DNA of 64,000 bases from Leptobrachium leishanense. Its lineage: Eukaryota > Chordata > Amphibia > Anura > Megophryidae. This document shows positions 11,601 through 23,600 of this stretch, piece by piece; positions within the stretch are counted from its first letter, which is position 1, and every line of letters begins with the position of its first letter. The stretch is from contig CM019069.1 of the NCBI GenBank assembly GCA_009667805.1, forward strand, positions 60,939,422 to 61,003,421. Reading direction: 5' to 3'. The position numbers and the translations under genes were made by a program. Below the pieces are notes generated by a model. That model was not told where the DNA came from, searched no databases, and was given only the letters and a program-made list of their open reading frames with translations.

Positions 11601-14600
11601 ACTCACGGCAGTGCTAACGCAATGCCAGAAGTATCACCTCCTGGAGTCCATTGGACTCCATGGAGGTTGCGGGCCCTGCGCCATTTGCCCTCAGTCTCAC
11701 TCTCAGAGGAGTAACTAGAAACAGGGCCCAGGTGCAGGAACCATGACACCCCCCCCCACCCTAGGCAAATACATATTTTTCCCCCCTCCTGGTCCACAAT
11801 GTTGACTCAAGACAGTATCGCATTTTTTCCAGGTTCACTATGACCTCTTCAGTCCATCCAATTTTTAATGTGATGTGCACTGTGTGAATCTCACAGAGCT
11901 CCACAGCAATAAACCTCACAGTAATGTGCGCTGTGTATGAACGTATCACAGAGCTCCACAGAAATAAAACTCATAGTAATACGCAGTGTGTATGAGTGTA
12001 TCATACAGCTCTACAGCAATAAAACTCACAGTAATGTGCAGTGCGTATCAGTGTAAATCACAAAGGTTTACACTAGAGCGACAAAACTCACAGTAATATG
12101 TGGTGTGTATGAGTGTATCACAGAGCTCTAAAGTATAACTCACAAATAAGTATAAAATAAATTAAAAAAATAATTACATATATATATATATATTATAGGC
12201 AAGCCCCCAGGCAGGTAAATGTGGGCCCCCCGGACTCAAGGGCCCCGGTGCGGTGGCACACTCTGCACCCCTGGTAGTTACGCCCCTGCTCACACTGCTC
12301 CCAGCGGCCAGAATCAGCGGATCGGGCCGCCGTTCTCGCTGTGGGATGAGAGCTGAGTATCTGATTTATTGGGGGGTTTCAGGTGGCAGAAGCGGAATCA
12401 GTTAGCACCAGTTCTTAGCTGTGGGTAACTTCTTAGTTTCCACAGTGGTGCTGTAATTAGCGTTAGGACTTTGTAATCCTAACGATTATTACTGATTGCG
12501 CTCCCCATGTTAGGTATAGCGAGCGCAAAGTACACAGGGACGTGCACTCAGGGGTGGCAGGGGAGGCGGAGCCTCCCCTGCCATGCCAGTAAATTAATGA
12601 GCTCATTGTGTGTAATGACATGTGATGTTGTGTATGTACATTTAAACTGTAAATAAATTGTTATTTATACTCATACTCACCTCTCCTCGCTCCCTCGCTG
12701 TGCTTTGCTTCTTCTCTGTCTGCTTTTTTTTTCTCCTGCGCTTTCACTTTCACAGTTTTCCGGCTGCTGTGTGTGTGTGTGTAATACACTACACAGACAG
12801 CAGGGGCAGCACTGAGCCAGCCTAGGCTACGCAATTTACGCAGCCCAACGCTACGCTAATTGCGGAGATCAAGCTGGTGGCAGGCAAGCTCGTCATTGCC
12901 TCCAGGCAATGACAGCAAATGAAGCTTGAGCCAATGGGAAAGCTCCATTGTCTCAAGCAAGTTTTTTTTTTTTTTAAAAAAAGCCCACCATGGGAGGCAG
13001 TGCTCCCATGGTTTGATTGACGCAGGACAGTCATGTGACTGTCCTCTTCAATCGTGGGGGGCGGGCAGGGAGATCACAGCAGTGTGACTGTGACAAACCC
13101 CCTCCAGAAAGTGCTGAGCGCATGTATGTGCGATAAACACACACACACATGCGCTCAGCACAGAGGGGGGGTTGTCACAGTCACACACACTCTCAAGCTC
13201 ACAGCACTGGCTCCAGCAGCTCCTCCTACTCACTCAGTCAGTAACGATCACCTCGTGCCAGCACCACAGAGACACGTGGGAAAGGAAGCCGACGACCTCT
13301 TCTCTCTCCACTTGGACAGCACAGCCAGTGAGGAGCTGGTTATCCCAAAGTCTCAGGTAAATAAGGAGCCCTCCCCTGCAGGAACCCTGTGACTCAGCTG
13401 GGGCATATCCATGAGCTGGGGCACCATATCCATGAGCTGGGGCAAATCCATGAACTGGGGCATATCCATGTGCTGCTGGGGAAAATCCATGTGCTGGGGC
13501 ATATCCATGAGCTGGGGCATATCCATGAGTTGCTGGGGCAAATCCAAGTGCTGGGGCAAATCCATGAGCTGGGGCATATCCATGTGCTGCTGGGGCATAT
13601 CCATGTGCTGCTGGGGCATATCCATGAGCTGGAACATATCCATGAGTTGCTGGGGCAAATCCATGTGCTGGGGCACATCCATGAGCTGGGGCAAATCCAT
13701 GAGCTTGGGCATATCCATGAGCTGGGGCATATACATGAGCTGCTGGGGCATATCCATGAGCTGGGGCATATCCATGAGCTGGGGCATATCCATGTGCTGG
13801 GGCATATCCATGTGCTGGGGCATATCCATGAGCTGGGGCATATCCATGTGCTGGGGCAAATATATGTGCTGGGGCATATCCATGTGCTGCGGCAAATCCA
13901 TGTGCTGGGGCATATCCATGTGCTGCTGGGGCATATCCATGTGCTGCGGCATATCCATGAGCTGGGGCAAATCCATGAGCTTGGGCATATCCATGAGCTG
14001 GGGCATATCCATGAGCTGCTGGGGCACATCCATGAGCTGGGGCAAATCCATGAGCTGGGACATATCCATGAGCTGGGGCATATCCATGAGTTGCTGGGGA
14101 AAATCCATGTGCTGGGGCAAATCCATGAGCTGGGGCATATCCATGTGCTGCTGGGGCATATCCATGAGCTGGGGCATATCCATGTGCTGGGGCATATCCA
14201 TGAGCTGGGGCATATCCATGTGCTGAGGCATATCCATGAGCTGGGGCATATCCATGAGCTGGGGCATATCCATGAGTTGCTGGGGCAAATCCATGTGCTG
14301 GGGCAAATCCATGAGCTGGGGCATATCCATGTACTGCTGGGGCATATCCATGTGCTGGGGCATATCCATGAGCTGGGGCATATCCATGAGCTGGGGCAAA
14401 TCCATGTGCTGGGGCATATCCATGTGCTGCTGGGGCATATCCATGTGCTGGGGCATATCCATGTGCTGCGGCATATCCATGAGCTGGGGCAAATCCATGA
14501 GCTTGGGCATATCCATGAGCTGGGGCATATCCATGAGCTGCTGGGGCACATCCATGAGCTGGGGCATATCCATGAGCTGGGGCATATCCATGAGTTGCTG

Positions 14601-17600
14601 GGGCAAATCCATGTGCTGCTGGGGCATATCCATGTGCTGCTGGGGCATATCCATGTGCTGCTGGGGCATATCCATGAGCTGGGGCATATCCATGAGTTGC
14701 TGGGGCAAATCCATGTGCTGGGGCAAATCCATGAGCTGGGGCATATCCATGTGCTGCGGGAGCATATCCATTAGCTGGGGCATATCCATGTGCTGGGGCA
14801 TATCCATGAGCTGGGGCATATCCATGTGCTGGGGCATATCCATGAGCTGGGGCATATCCATGTGCTAGGGCAAACCCATGTGCTGGAGCATATCCATGTG
14901 CTGCTGGGGCATATCCATGAGCTGGGGCAAATCCATGAGCTGGGGCATATCCATGAGCTGCTGGGGCACATCCATGAGCTGGGGCATATCCATGAGCTGG
15001 GGCATATGCATGAGTTGCTGGGGCAAATCCATGTGCTGGGGCAAATCCATGAGCTGGGGCATATCCATGTGCTGCTGGGGCATATCCATGAGCTGGGGCA
15101 TATCCATGTGCTGCTGGGGCATATCCATGAGCTGGGGCATATCCATGTGCTGGGGCATATCCATGTGCTGGGGCAAATCCATGTGCTGGGGCATATCCAT
15201 GTGCTGCTCGGGCATATCCATGAGCTGGGGCATATCCATGAGTTGGGGCAAATCCATGAGTTGGGGCATATCCATGAGCTGGGGCATATCCATGAGCTGC
15301 TGGGGCATATCCATGAGTTGCTGGGGCTCATCCATGAGCTGGGGCAAATCCATGAGCTGGAGCATATCCATGTGCTGCTGGGGCATATCCATGAGCTGGG
15401 GCATATCCATGTGCTGGGACACATCCATGTGCTGGGGCATATCCATGAGCTGGGGCATATCCATGAGTTGCTGGGGCAAATCCATGTGCTGGGGCAAATC
15501 CATGAGCTGGGGCATATCCATGAGCTGCTGGGGCAAATCCATGAGCTGGGGCATATCCATGAGCTGCTGGGGCAAATCCATGTGCAGGGGCATATCCATT
15601 ATCCATGAGCTGAGGCATATCCATGAGCTGGGGCAAATCCATGAGCTGGGGCAATATCAATGAGAGGAGCTGGGGCATATCCATGAGAGGAGCTGGGGCA
15701 CTATATCCATGAAAGGAGCTGGGGCAAAATCCATGAGAGGAGCCAGGGCAATATCCATGAGAGCTGCTGGGGCATATCCATGAGCTGGGGCATATCCATG
15801 AGCTGCTGGGGCAAATCCATGTGCTGGGGCATATCCATGAGCTGGGACATATCCATGAGCTGGGGCATATCCATGAGCTGCTTGGGCAAATCCATGTGCT
15901 GGGGCATATCCATGTGCTTGGGCATATCCATGAGCTGGGGCATATCCATGAGCTGGGGCATATCCATGAGCTGCTGGGGCAAATCCATGAGCTGGGGCAT
16001 ATCCATGAGCTGGGGCAATATCAATGAGAGGAGCTGGGGCATATCCATGAGAGGAGCTGGGGCAGTATATCCATGAGAGCTGCTGGGGCATATCCATGTG
16101 AGCTGGGGCATTATCCTTGTGTGCTGGGGGCAGTATCCATGTGTGCTGGGGCATATCCATGAGAGCTGGGGCAATATCCTGTGTATATCTGGCTCTGATA
16201 CAAGCCAGTGCCTCACCAGCCACTGACCTCACCGCACGTCACTGAAAGTACAGTAAGCTCACGGAGAGCTAGAGCAATCCCCGATGCGATAACAAATTTT
16301 TCTAACCCGTTAGCACTAGAGTTGTAATATGGGGGGCATGCGCTACAGTCACTTAACCTAGCGTTAACGCTCACATACTGTATCTGAGCGCTATCGCTAG
16401 CGTTAAGTTTTTAATAGGACCCATAGATTTTAAAACAAAATCGAGATCTGATCTATGGTGTACAGGACAAAGTACCTTATATACTGTTTGTATGGTTTCA
16501 GTTTGGAGAAGTTCATACGGACTCTAACAATTTCTGGACAATTTTACACATTTGCTGAAATATTTTGGATGAATATCCACAATATCTTGAAAAATAGTGA
16601 AAGATTCACCTACTAAACTACAAATGTAATTTTTAAAAAAGTTGACTTGGTCACCGAGTGGTCAAAGAACTCCTCAATGACAGCATAATCTCCTAACTCG
16701 ATGCTACATTGTCAAACACTATTTTAACTTTTTGGTATCCATTTTTTACTTGCTCAACTCACATTTACTGTTATTACTCATTATTTTACTTAGAAACATA
16801 GAAAATTGTCGGCAGATAAGAACCTTTCGGCCCATCTAGTCTGCCCAATTACGTGGATACTTTACCTGGATTTATCTTTTGTTTAGGATAGCCTTATGCC
16901 TATCCCATGCCTGCTTAAATTCAATTACTGTTTTGGCCTCTACCACTTCTACTGGAAGGCTGTTCCATGTATCCACCACCCTCTCAGTAAAATAATGCTT
17001 CCTGATGTTACTTTTAAACATTTGCCCCTCTAATCTAAGACTTTTTCTTCTTGTTTTGCTACTTTGTTTCCATTTAAATATACTCCCTTCCTCTACCGTG
17101 TGGATTCCCTTTACGTATTTAAATGTTTCTATCATATCTCCTCTGTCTCGTTTTTTTTCCAAGCTGTACATGTTAAGATCATTAAGACTTTCCTGGTAAC
17201 TTTTCTCTTTCAAGCCGTACACCATTTTAGTAGCCCTTCTCTGAACTCTCTCTAAGATGTCTATATCCTTCTGGAGATACGGTCTCCAGTACTGCACACA
17301 GTACTCCAAGTGAGGTCTCACCAGTGCTCTGTACAGTGGCATGAGCACTTCCCTTTTCCTACTGCTAATACCTCTCCCTTCACAACCAAGCATTCTGCCA
17401 GCATTTCCTGCTGCTCTATTACATTGACTACTTACCCTTAGATCCTCTGAAATAATAACCCCTAAATCCCTTTCCTCAGATGTTGAGGTTAGGACTGTAT
17501 CAAATATTCTATATTCAGCCCTTGGGTTTTTACGTCCCAGGTGCATTATCTTGCACTTATCCACATTAAAACTCAATTGCCACAGCTCTGACCATTTTTT

Positions 17601-20600
17601 TAGTTTACCTAAATCATTTGTCATTTGGCTGATCCCTCCAGGAACGTCAACCCTGTTGCAAATCTTTGTGTCATCAGCATAAAGACATACTTTTCCATTA
17701 ATACCTTCTGTAATATCACTAATAAAAATATTAAAGAGAATGGGTCCAAGTACTGACCCCTGAGGTACCCCACTGGTAACAAGACCTTGCGCCGAATAAA
17801 CTCCATTTACCACAACCCTCTGTTGCCTGTCACTCAGCCACTGCCTAATCCATTCAACAATATTGGAATCCAAGCTCAAAGATTGCAATTTATTGATAAG
17901 CCTTCTATGCGGAACAGTATCAAAAGCCTTACTGAAATCTAAATAAGCAATGTCTACTGCACCACCTGTGTCTATTATTTTTGTTACCCAATCAGAAAAA
18001 TCAATAAGATTAGTTTGGCATGATCTCCCTGAGGTAAACCCATGTTGTTTCTGATCCTGTAATCTATGTGTTTTTAGATGTGCAACAATCCTTTCCTTTA
18101 ATATGGTTTCCATTAATTTCCCCACTACTGACGTAAGACTAACTGGCCTATAGTTCCCCGATTCCTCCCTACTACCCTTCTTGTAAATGGGCACAACATT
18201 TGCTTATTTCCAGTCTTCTGGGACGACTCCCGTTAACAGATTTATTTAACCAATCCTTGCTAACGGTTTTGCTATTACATCACTGAGCTCTTTTAATAAT
18301 TTAGGGTGGATCCCATCAGGCCCCATTGACTTATTTGTCTTTACTTTAGACAGCTGCTGTAGAACCTCCTCCTCTGTAAACTGATATGTAAATGTCTCGT
18401 TAGTGTTTCCTCCTAACTGAGGTCCCTTTCCTTCCTTTTCTTCTGCAAAGACTGAACAAAAATATTCATTGAGGCAGTCAGCGAGACTTTTATCCTCTTC
18501 TACATACCTTCCTTCCTTTGTTTTTAATCTAACTAATCCTTGTTTTACTTTTCTTTTCTCGTTTATGTATCTAAAAAATGTTTTGTCCCCTTTTTTTACT
18601 GACTGAGATAATAAATCTTCTGTGTGTGCTTTGGAAGCTCTTAAAAATTGCTTTGCCTCTTTCTGCCTAATCTTATAGGTTTGCCTATCTTCTTCACTCT
18701 GAGTTTTTTTATAATTATTGAATGCTGTCTTTTTGTTCTTCACTATTTTGGCCACTTCTGCAGAGTACCACAGTGGTTTCTTCCCTTTTTTGTTTTTGCT
18801 AACAAGCCGAATGCAATTGCCTGTGGCCTTCAATAATGCTTCCTTTAAATTATCCCATTTCTCCTGGACCTCCTTTAAACTCCTCCAGTCTGATAATGAC
18901 TCCTTCACACAAAATCTCATTTTAGAAAAATCAGTTTTTTTAAAGTGTAAAACTTTTCTTTTTGTGTGGTGCGGCTCCATTCCTGTTCTTATATTAAACC
19001 ATAGTGACTGGTGATCACTAGATCCCAAATTTTCACCTACAACAACGTCCGATACTAAACTTCCATTTGTGAGTATTAAATCCAATATGGCCTCTTTACA
19101 GGTCGGCTCCTCAACTACTTGTGTTAGAGATAATCCCAGTAGGGAGTTTAGAATATTTGTACTCCTGGTACACCCAGCTGTTTTGGTTTTCCAGTTCACA
19201 TCAGGAAGATTAAAGTCCCCCATGATAATAACTTCACCCTTCATTGCCATTTTGGCTATTTCCTCAAACAGCAGATTATCTAGCTCTTCTACTTGTCCAG
19301 GGGGTCTATAGATCACACCCACACGAGCTACTGTATGATTGCCAAATGTTAGCGTAACCCAAACTGACTCTATGTTCACCTCGCTCACTTTTATTTGGTT
19401 CGTTTTTATGTTTGTTTTCACATACAGGGCCACTCCTCCTCCTTTCCTACCTTCTCTGTCTTTTCTATATAAAGAGTACCCCGGTATTGTTATGTCCCAG
19501 TTACTTTTCTCACTGACCCATGTCTCAGTAACCGCCACTAAATCTACTTTTTCAGCTGCCATCATTGCCTCCAGTTCATTGATTTTATTGACTAAACTGC
19601 GAGCATTTATAGACACGACTCTGAGCTTGTCATTTTTTTCCCCGCATGTTGCTTCCACACCCCGATTTAGTTTTGGGAGACAATCAGGCAGATTGTTTTT
19701 TACCCTTTTGTCCCCCCTCCTAGTTTAAATATTTCTTTGTGAAACCTTTGAACTTCTCACTGAGAACATATGTTCCCCTATGAGTAAGATGCAAACCATC
19801 TTTTTTATACAGTTCCTTTCTGCTCCAATTAGAGCTATCATGGGACACAAAGCCAAATCCTTGCTCCCGACACCATTCCCGAAGCCACAAATTGAATTCC
19901 CTATTGCGCATCTTCCTATCTTGAATGTTATGCACAGGCAAAACTTCAGAGAATGACACAGTGGACGCAATCTGCTGTATTTCACCTCCAAGAACACAAA
20001 AATCTTCCTTAATCTCAGAAACCTCATTGCTAGCCAAGTCATTTGTCCCTAGATGGACTAGAACATCCACTTCCCCTTGCTGCTTTGCTTGTTTGACAAT
20101 ATTGAGAATACTTCTCTTGTCTCTACTAGCAGTAGCCCCAGGAAGACATCTCACCAAACCACTACTCTCCAGCTCAACACTAGAGTTGTGCACCGATTTT
20201 TTTTTCTGTTCGATTCGGTTCGGTTCGTTCGGATTTTGTAAATTTTCGTTTCGGCTCGTTTCGGCCGATTTCCGTTTCGGTTCGTTTCGTTTCGTTTTTC
20301 GTATCGACTTTTTTCGTAATTTTGGATATTTTCGTGTTTTTCTGAACGTCTATTCTCCTCGTTTCAAAGTGTCTATTCGTTTTGACGTAAACTAATGGTT
20401 TTTCGGATCCGATATTTCTGTCGCTACGATAATTCTGTCGATACGATAATTCTGCCATTGAGATTTCTCATGTTTTACAAGAAGGATACATTGAGATTTC
20501 TCTGGTTTCCCGGGAAGGATACATTGAGATTTCTCTGGTTTCACAAGAAGGATACATTGATATTTCGCTGGTTTTCCAGGAAAGATACATTGAGATTTCT

Positions 20601-23600
20601 CTGGTTTTACAAGAAGGATACATTGAGATTTCTCTGGTTTTACAAGAAGGATACATTGAGATGGGAATGATACAAAATTACAGAATCAGCGATATAACCA
20701 AAAAATACGTTGTCCGAAATTACTGAAATGGAACCGAAATCAGGAATGGAACGAAAATGATTTTCGATTTTACACATTTCCAGTCCATTCGAAAATTCCG
20801 AACAAATTTTCGTTTCGTTTCGGAATTTTTTTCGGATCTGCCATTTACGGATCTGAAAATTTTCGGAAAATCAGCCGAATCCGAATGCACGAATCGGGAA
20901 ATTTCGTGAAAATGCCGAAATCCCGAAACACACATCCCTACTCAACACCTCTTATGATAGAATCACCCAGCAACAATTGCCTTCTATCATGTCCCACCTT
21001 TTCCTTTTTGTTCTTGATTGCAGTCCTGCATACCTTAGGCATAGGGGATGGTGGTTCCTCAACTATGGTGTCTGAGCCTACTTCCGTCTCACCACTACAC
21101 TCTGAAAGTGCCTCAAAAGAATTAAGAAGAGCCACAGACTGTGGGACATGACTTCTATCCACAACTCTAAGTCTACCAGATCCTACAGTAGTCCATCTGC
21201 CGCTCCTAGGAGGCCTCTTTTCCTTGATCTTCACTCCTTTCTCTGCTTGAGATTTGTTTTTTTTTCTCTGCACATCCACATACATTTGTTTACTTGCCTG
21301 TGACCCAAAATAAGTTATTGTTGCTGTAAGGTCCCAGGATTCTGGTAGCACTGCAAGATCTCAACCTTCATACATCTGCACTCCTTGATGAAAAACTAGA
21401 CCTGTAACTTCTAAAACGGAAAATGTCCCTATGAATTCTGTTGCTGTGACAGAAGACTCAATACAAAGTATTATAGAGTTCCACTACTTGTATTTTCCAT
21501 CTTTTTCACAGCCAAATTCGGCACTCGGCTGAATCCATTTTCCAGGACATCCTCCGTTTACATTACCTGGAATAGCACCAGTGTACACATAGCAATTCAG
21601 GATAGACATTCCTCAAACAAACTGAAAATATATGCCATAACTCAATACTGGACAGGGAAAGGCATGGGTGTAGAATAGATTTAAGTCACTGGGAATAATT
21701 TGCTGTTTTTTTGTCCACTCGTTTCACGACGTTTTCCCAATGGAACTTCCCTTATAATGCCTTGGCCTCTGTATTAGCACTTGATGCATAAAATAGATTT
21801 TAAAATGAATCTTTCTGTAACAACTCAACTTTTTCAGGCTCAGGCATCCAAAACGTCTAGCCATCCATGAAAATTCCTTTTTTAGGGTACCCGACACGTT
21901 AAAACATATGTTTCACTTGGTTCAATTTTGCATTATCGGTCTCTCTTTTTGTAGGTGGATGTGATAACAAGCAAAAGAAAGGAAAACGAAGTCCAAGAAC
22001 AAAGGGAAAACGATCCAGGTACTACTCAATATGAACGTCATAATCTAAACCAGGGCTGTAAAACTCTGGCCCGCCACATGTTTCCGAATTATATCCCCCA
22101 CGATTCCATGCCCATCTATTGCATTGAAGGAATTCTGGGAGTTGTAGGCATCAACATCTGGGGGGCTGTGAGTTTGGCAGCCCTGATCTAAATTATATAA
22201 ATACGAGTGGAAGGGGGTATTCACTGGGATTTGTTGGTACGATTAATCCATGGTTGAAAATTTTACAGAGTCTTTAAGGAGCATTATTCTTTAGACTTTA
22301 ATTAGGACCCACTTGTTGACTCAACCTGCCTTGGAAAAAAAATGCTTGCCAAGTTCAAAGCCACACATATTGAAATCTTCCGTTATTCTACTAATTGAAG
22401 TAAACAAGGATTCATTTGTGGGCAGCACAGAGTTGCTCACCCGAGCGATTCATTGCCCTCTCTAGTCATTCTGCAGTCATTGCTCAGAGACATTGGATGA
22501 GGGTAAATCTCAAAATGGGCTATTCATTAGGTGTCCAGACGAAGCTGAGATGCTGCCACTTGGCTTTTATAACGGCGCAGCACTTTCTTCATCACGGTTC
22601 ATTGGAACTCTTGGCTAACCCTGCCGGTAATCTCTATAAGTGACCTGGCTGGTTAAGCTGAACGTTCCATTTGCAGAATTAAAACACGGCTAGAAACGCT
22701 AAGGTCCACCAACTCAGCTTCTGCTCAGGCTAGCGTCAGACGAACGCAGTCATCACGTCCGTGTCGCCGCACAGTTTAACGTCCGTCGTAGCATTGATTT
22801 GTGATCAATAGAGACAAACACATGACAAACACACCGACGTGCACACGCACCACGCAGGTGGCAACGGACGCCATTAAGGCCTCGACGTAAAAGCGATATG
22901 ACGGGCGCACAGAGTGCACCGCATCCGCGTAGCGGCCTGGGTGCGTGATGACGCGTGTCAGACGCAGCACATTTGCAACGTCCATAATGTTGATGCTCAG
23001 AAGGTTTTTTTGGTCTGGTTGACTGTACCTGTCTTTTAATTTTAATAAATTTTGTTTCCCATATTTCCATTTTTTTTTCTACATCCGTAAAAAAAAAACA
23101 TTGTGTGGTGTCTACAGTATCTTCCGTCAGTACGTCCGTCCATTATACACGCACGCAGATTGCACTCAGACTGCGTTCGTCTGACATTAGCCTTAGACTA
23201 TCAGTGAATACGCTCAAATATGTTCATTTGTGAATTAGTTTTTTTGCATCAACTACATAAAATATCATAGATCAACAGCAACGAGGTTTATCTGGCCGGC
23301 CAGAAGAACTGACTGGCAGATGTGTTTCTGATGGATGAAATAACACAGATGCAAACTAATGCCCTGCTTGATGTTTTAAAAGCAGAGATTGATCATTACT
23401 TTTGTGGACATTCATCTTCATTGGACTGAAATGTAAACTGTAACCAGAACGTTGGCAGTAAGACGAGTATTTCAGAATAATCAGTATAAGTTTCCTTGGC
23501 CCTGGCCCTCTTCTTCTCATAATGCAAAGGCTTGCGTATATTAGAAAAGCAGGGTTTACACTAAAAAATGATTCACTCCCTATTCTATGTATCAGAATGT

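Larger units (their letters stand above)
12535..16244. mobile_element. hAT element carrying a 2.75-kb minisatellite
   Basis: The element begins CAGGGACGTGC and ends with the inverted form of CAGTGACGTGC. A perfect 8-bp target duplication AAAGTACA lies at 12527-12534 and 16245-16252. The left 0.85 kb contains long hairpins (13024-13045 and 13082-13186); most of the rest is the 18/21-bp array. No transposase is visible, so it is non-autonomous. Confidence 0.8.
11501..16422. mobile_element. Family-Y related element, carrying two nested hATs
   Basis: The left end GGGCTCTATTACAAAT and the reverse of the right end GGGTCCTATTAAAAAC form a terminal inverted repeat, flanked by ATA on both sides. Removing the two nested hAT elements (11704-12288 and 12535-16244) leaves about 630 bp of non-coding host element with 'gcgttaacgc' style motifs shared with 4320-5056 and 23727-24890. 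Confidence 0.6.
19720..21351 (-). pseudogene. CR1 ORF1 with SGNH-esterase domain, split by a hAT
   Basis: The N-terminal half (20938-21351) is basic and low-complexity and reaches the esterase block I ([10 protein letters not shown]). The C-terminal half (19720 to about 20180) carries VHLGTNDLA and the catalytic-type DGLHLTHRG. Excising the hAT plus one copy of its 8-bp target duplication restores a continuous frame exactly at ...IIRGVE/LESS..., so the break is due only to the insertion. CR1 ORF1 proteins bind RNA; the role of the esterase domain is not settled. No ATG is seen at the 5' opening of the frame, so the extreme N-terminus may be lost. Confidence 0.8.
16790..21356 (-). mobile_element. 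Nearly full-length CR1 LINE, minus strand
   Basis: From 5' to 3' on the minus strand: ORF1 with an SGNH-esterase domain, ORF2 with endonuclease and reverse transcriptase, and a short 3' region ending in 'ttctatgtttct'. It is interrupted by a hAT at 20181-20940. The 5' boundary is uncertain; the ORF1 frame opens after a TGA just upstream of 21351. Truncated relatives lie at 40087-40232, 50244-50695 and 58780-59215. Confidence 0.85.

Noticed and set aside
13353..14861. 502-codon minus-strand frame with MDMPQ repeats, and the 461-, 385- and 271-codon frames overlapping it
   Set aside because: They come from an 18/21-bp minisatellite that is stop-free in most frames. There is no start context, domain or splice evidence.
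19339..19728. Plus-strand frames across the CR1 (for example 129 and 156 codons)
   Set aside because: Shadows of the minus-strand CR1 ORFs.
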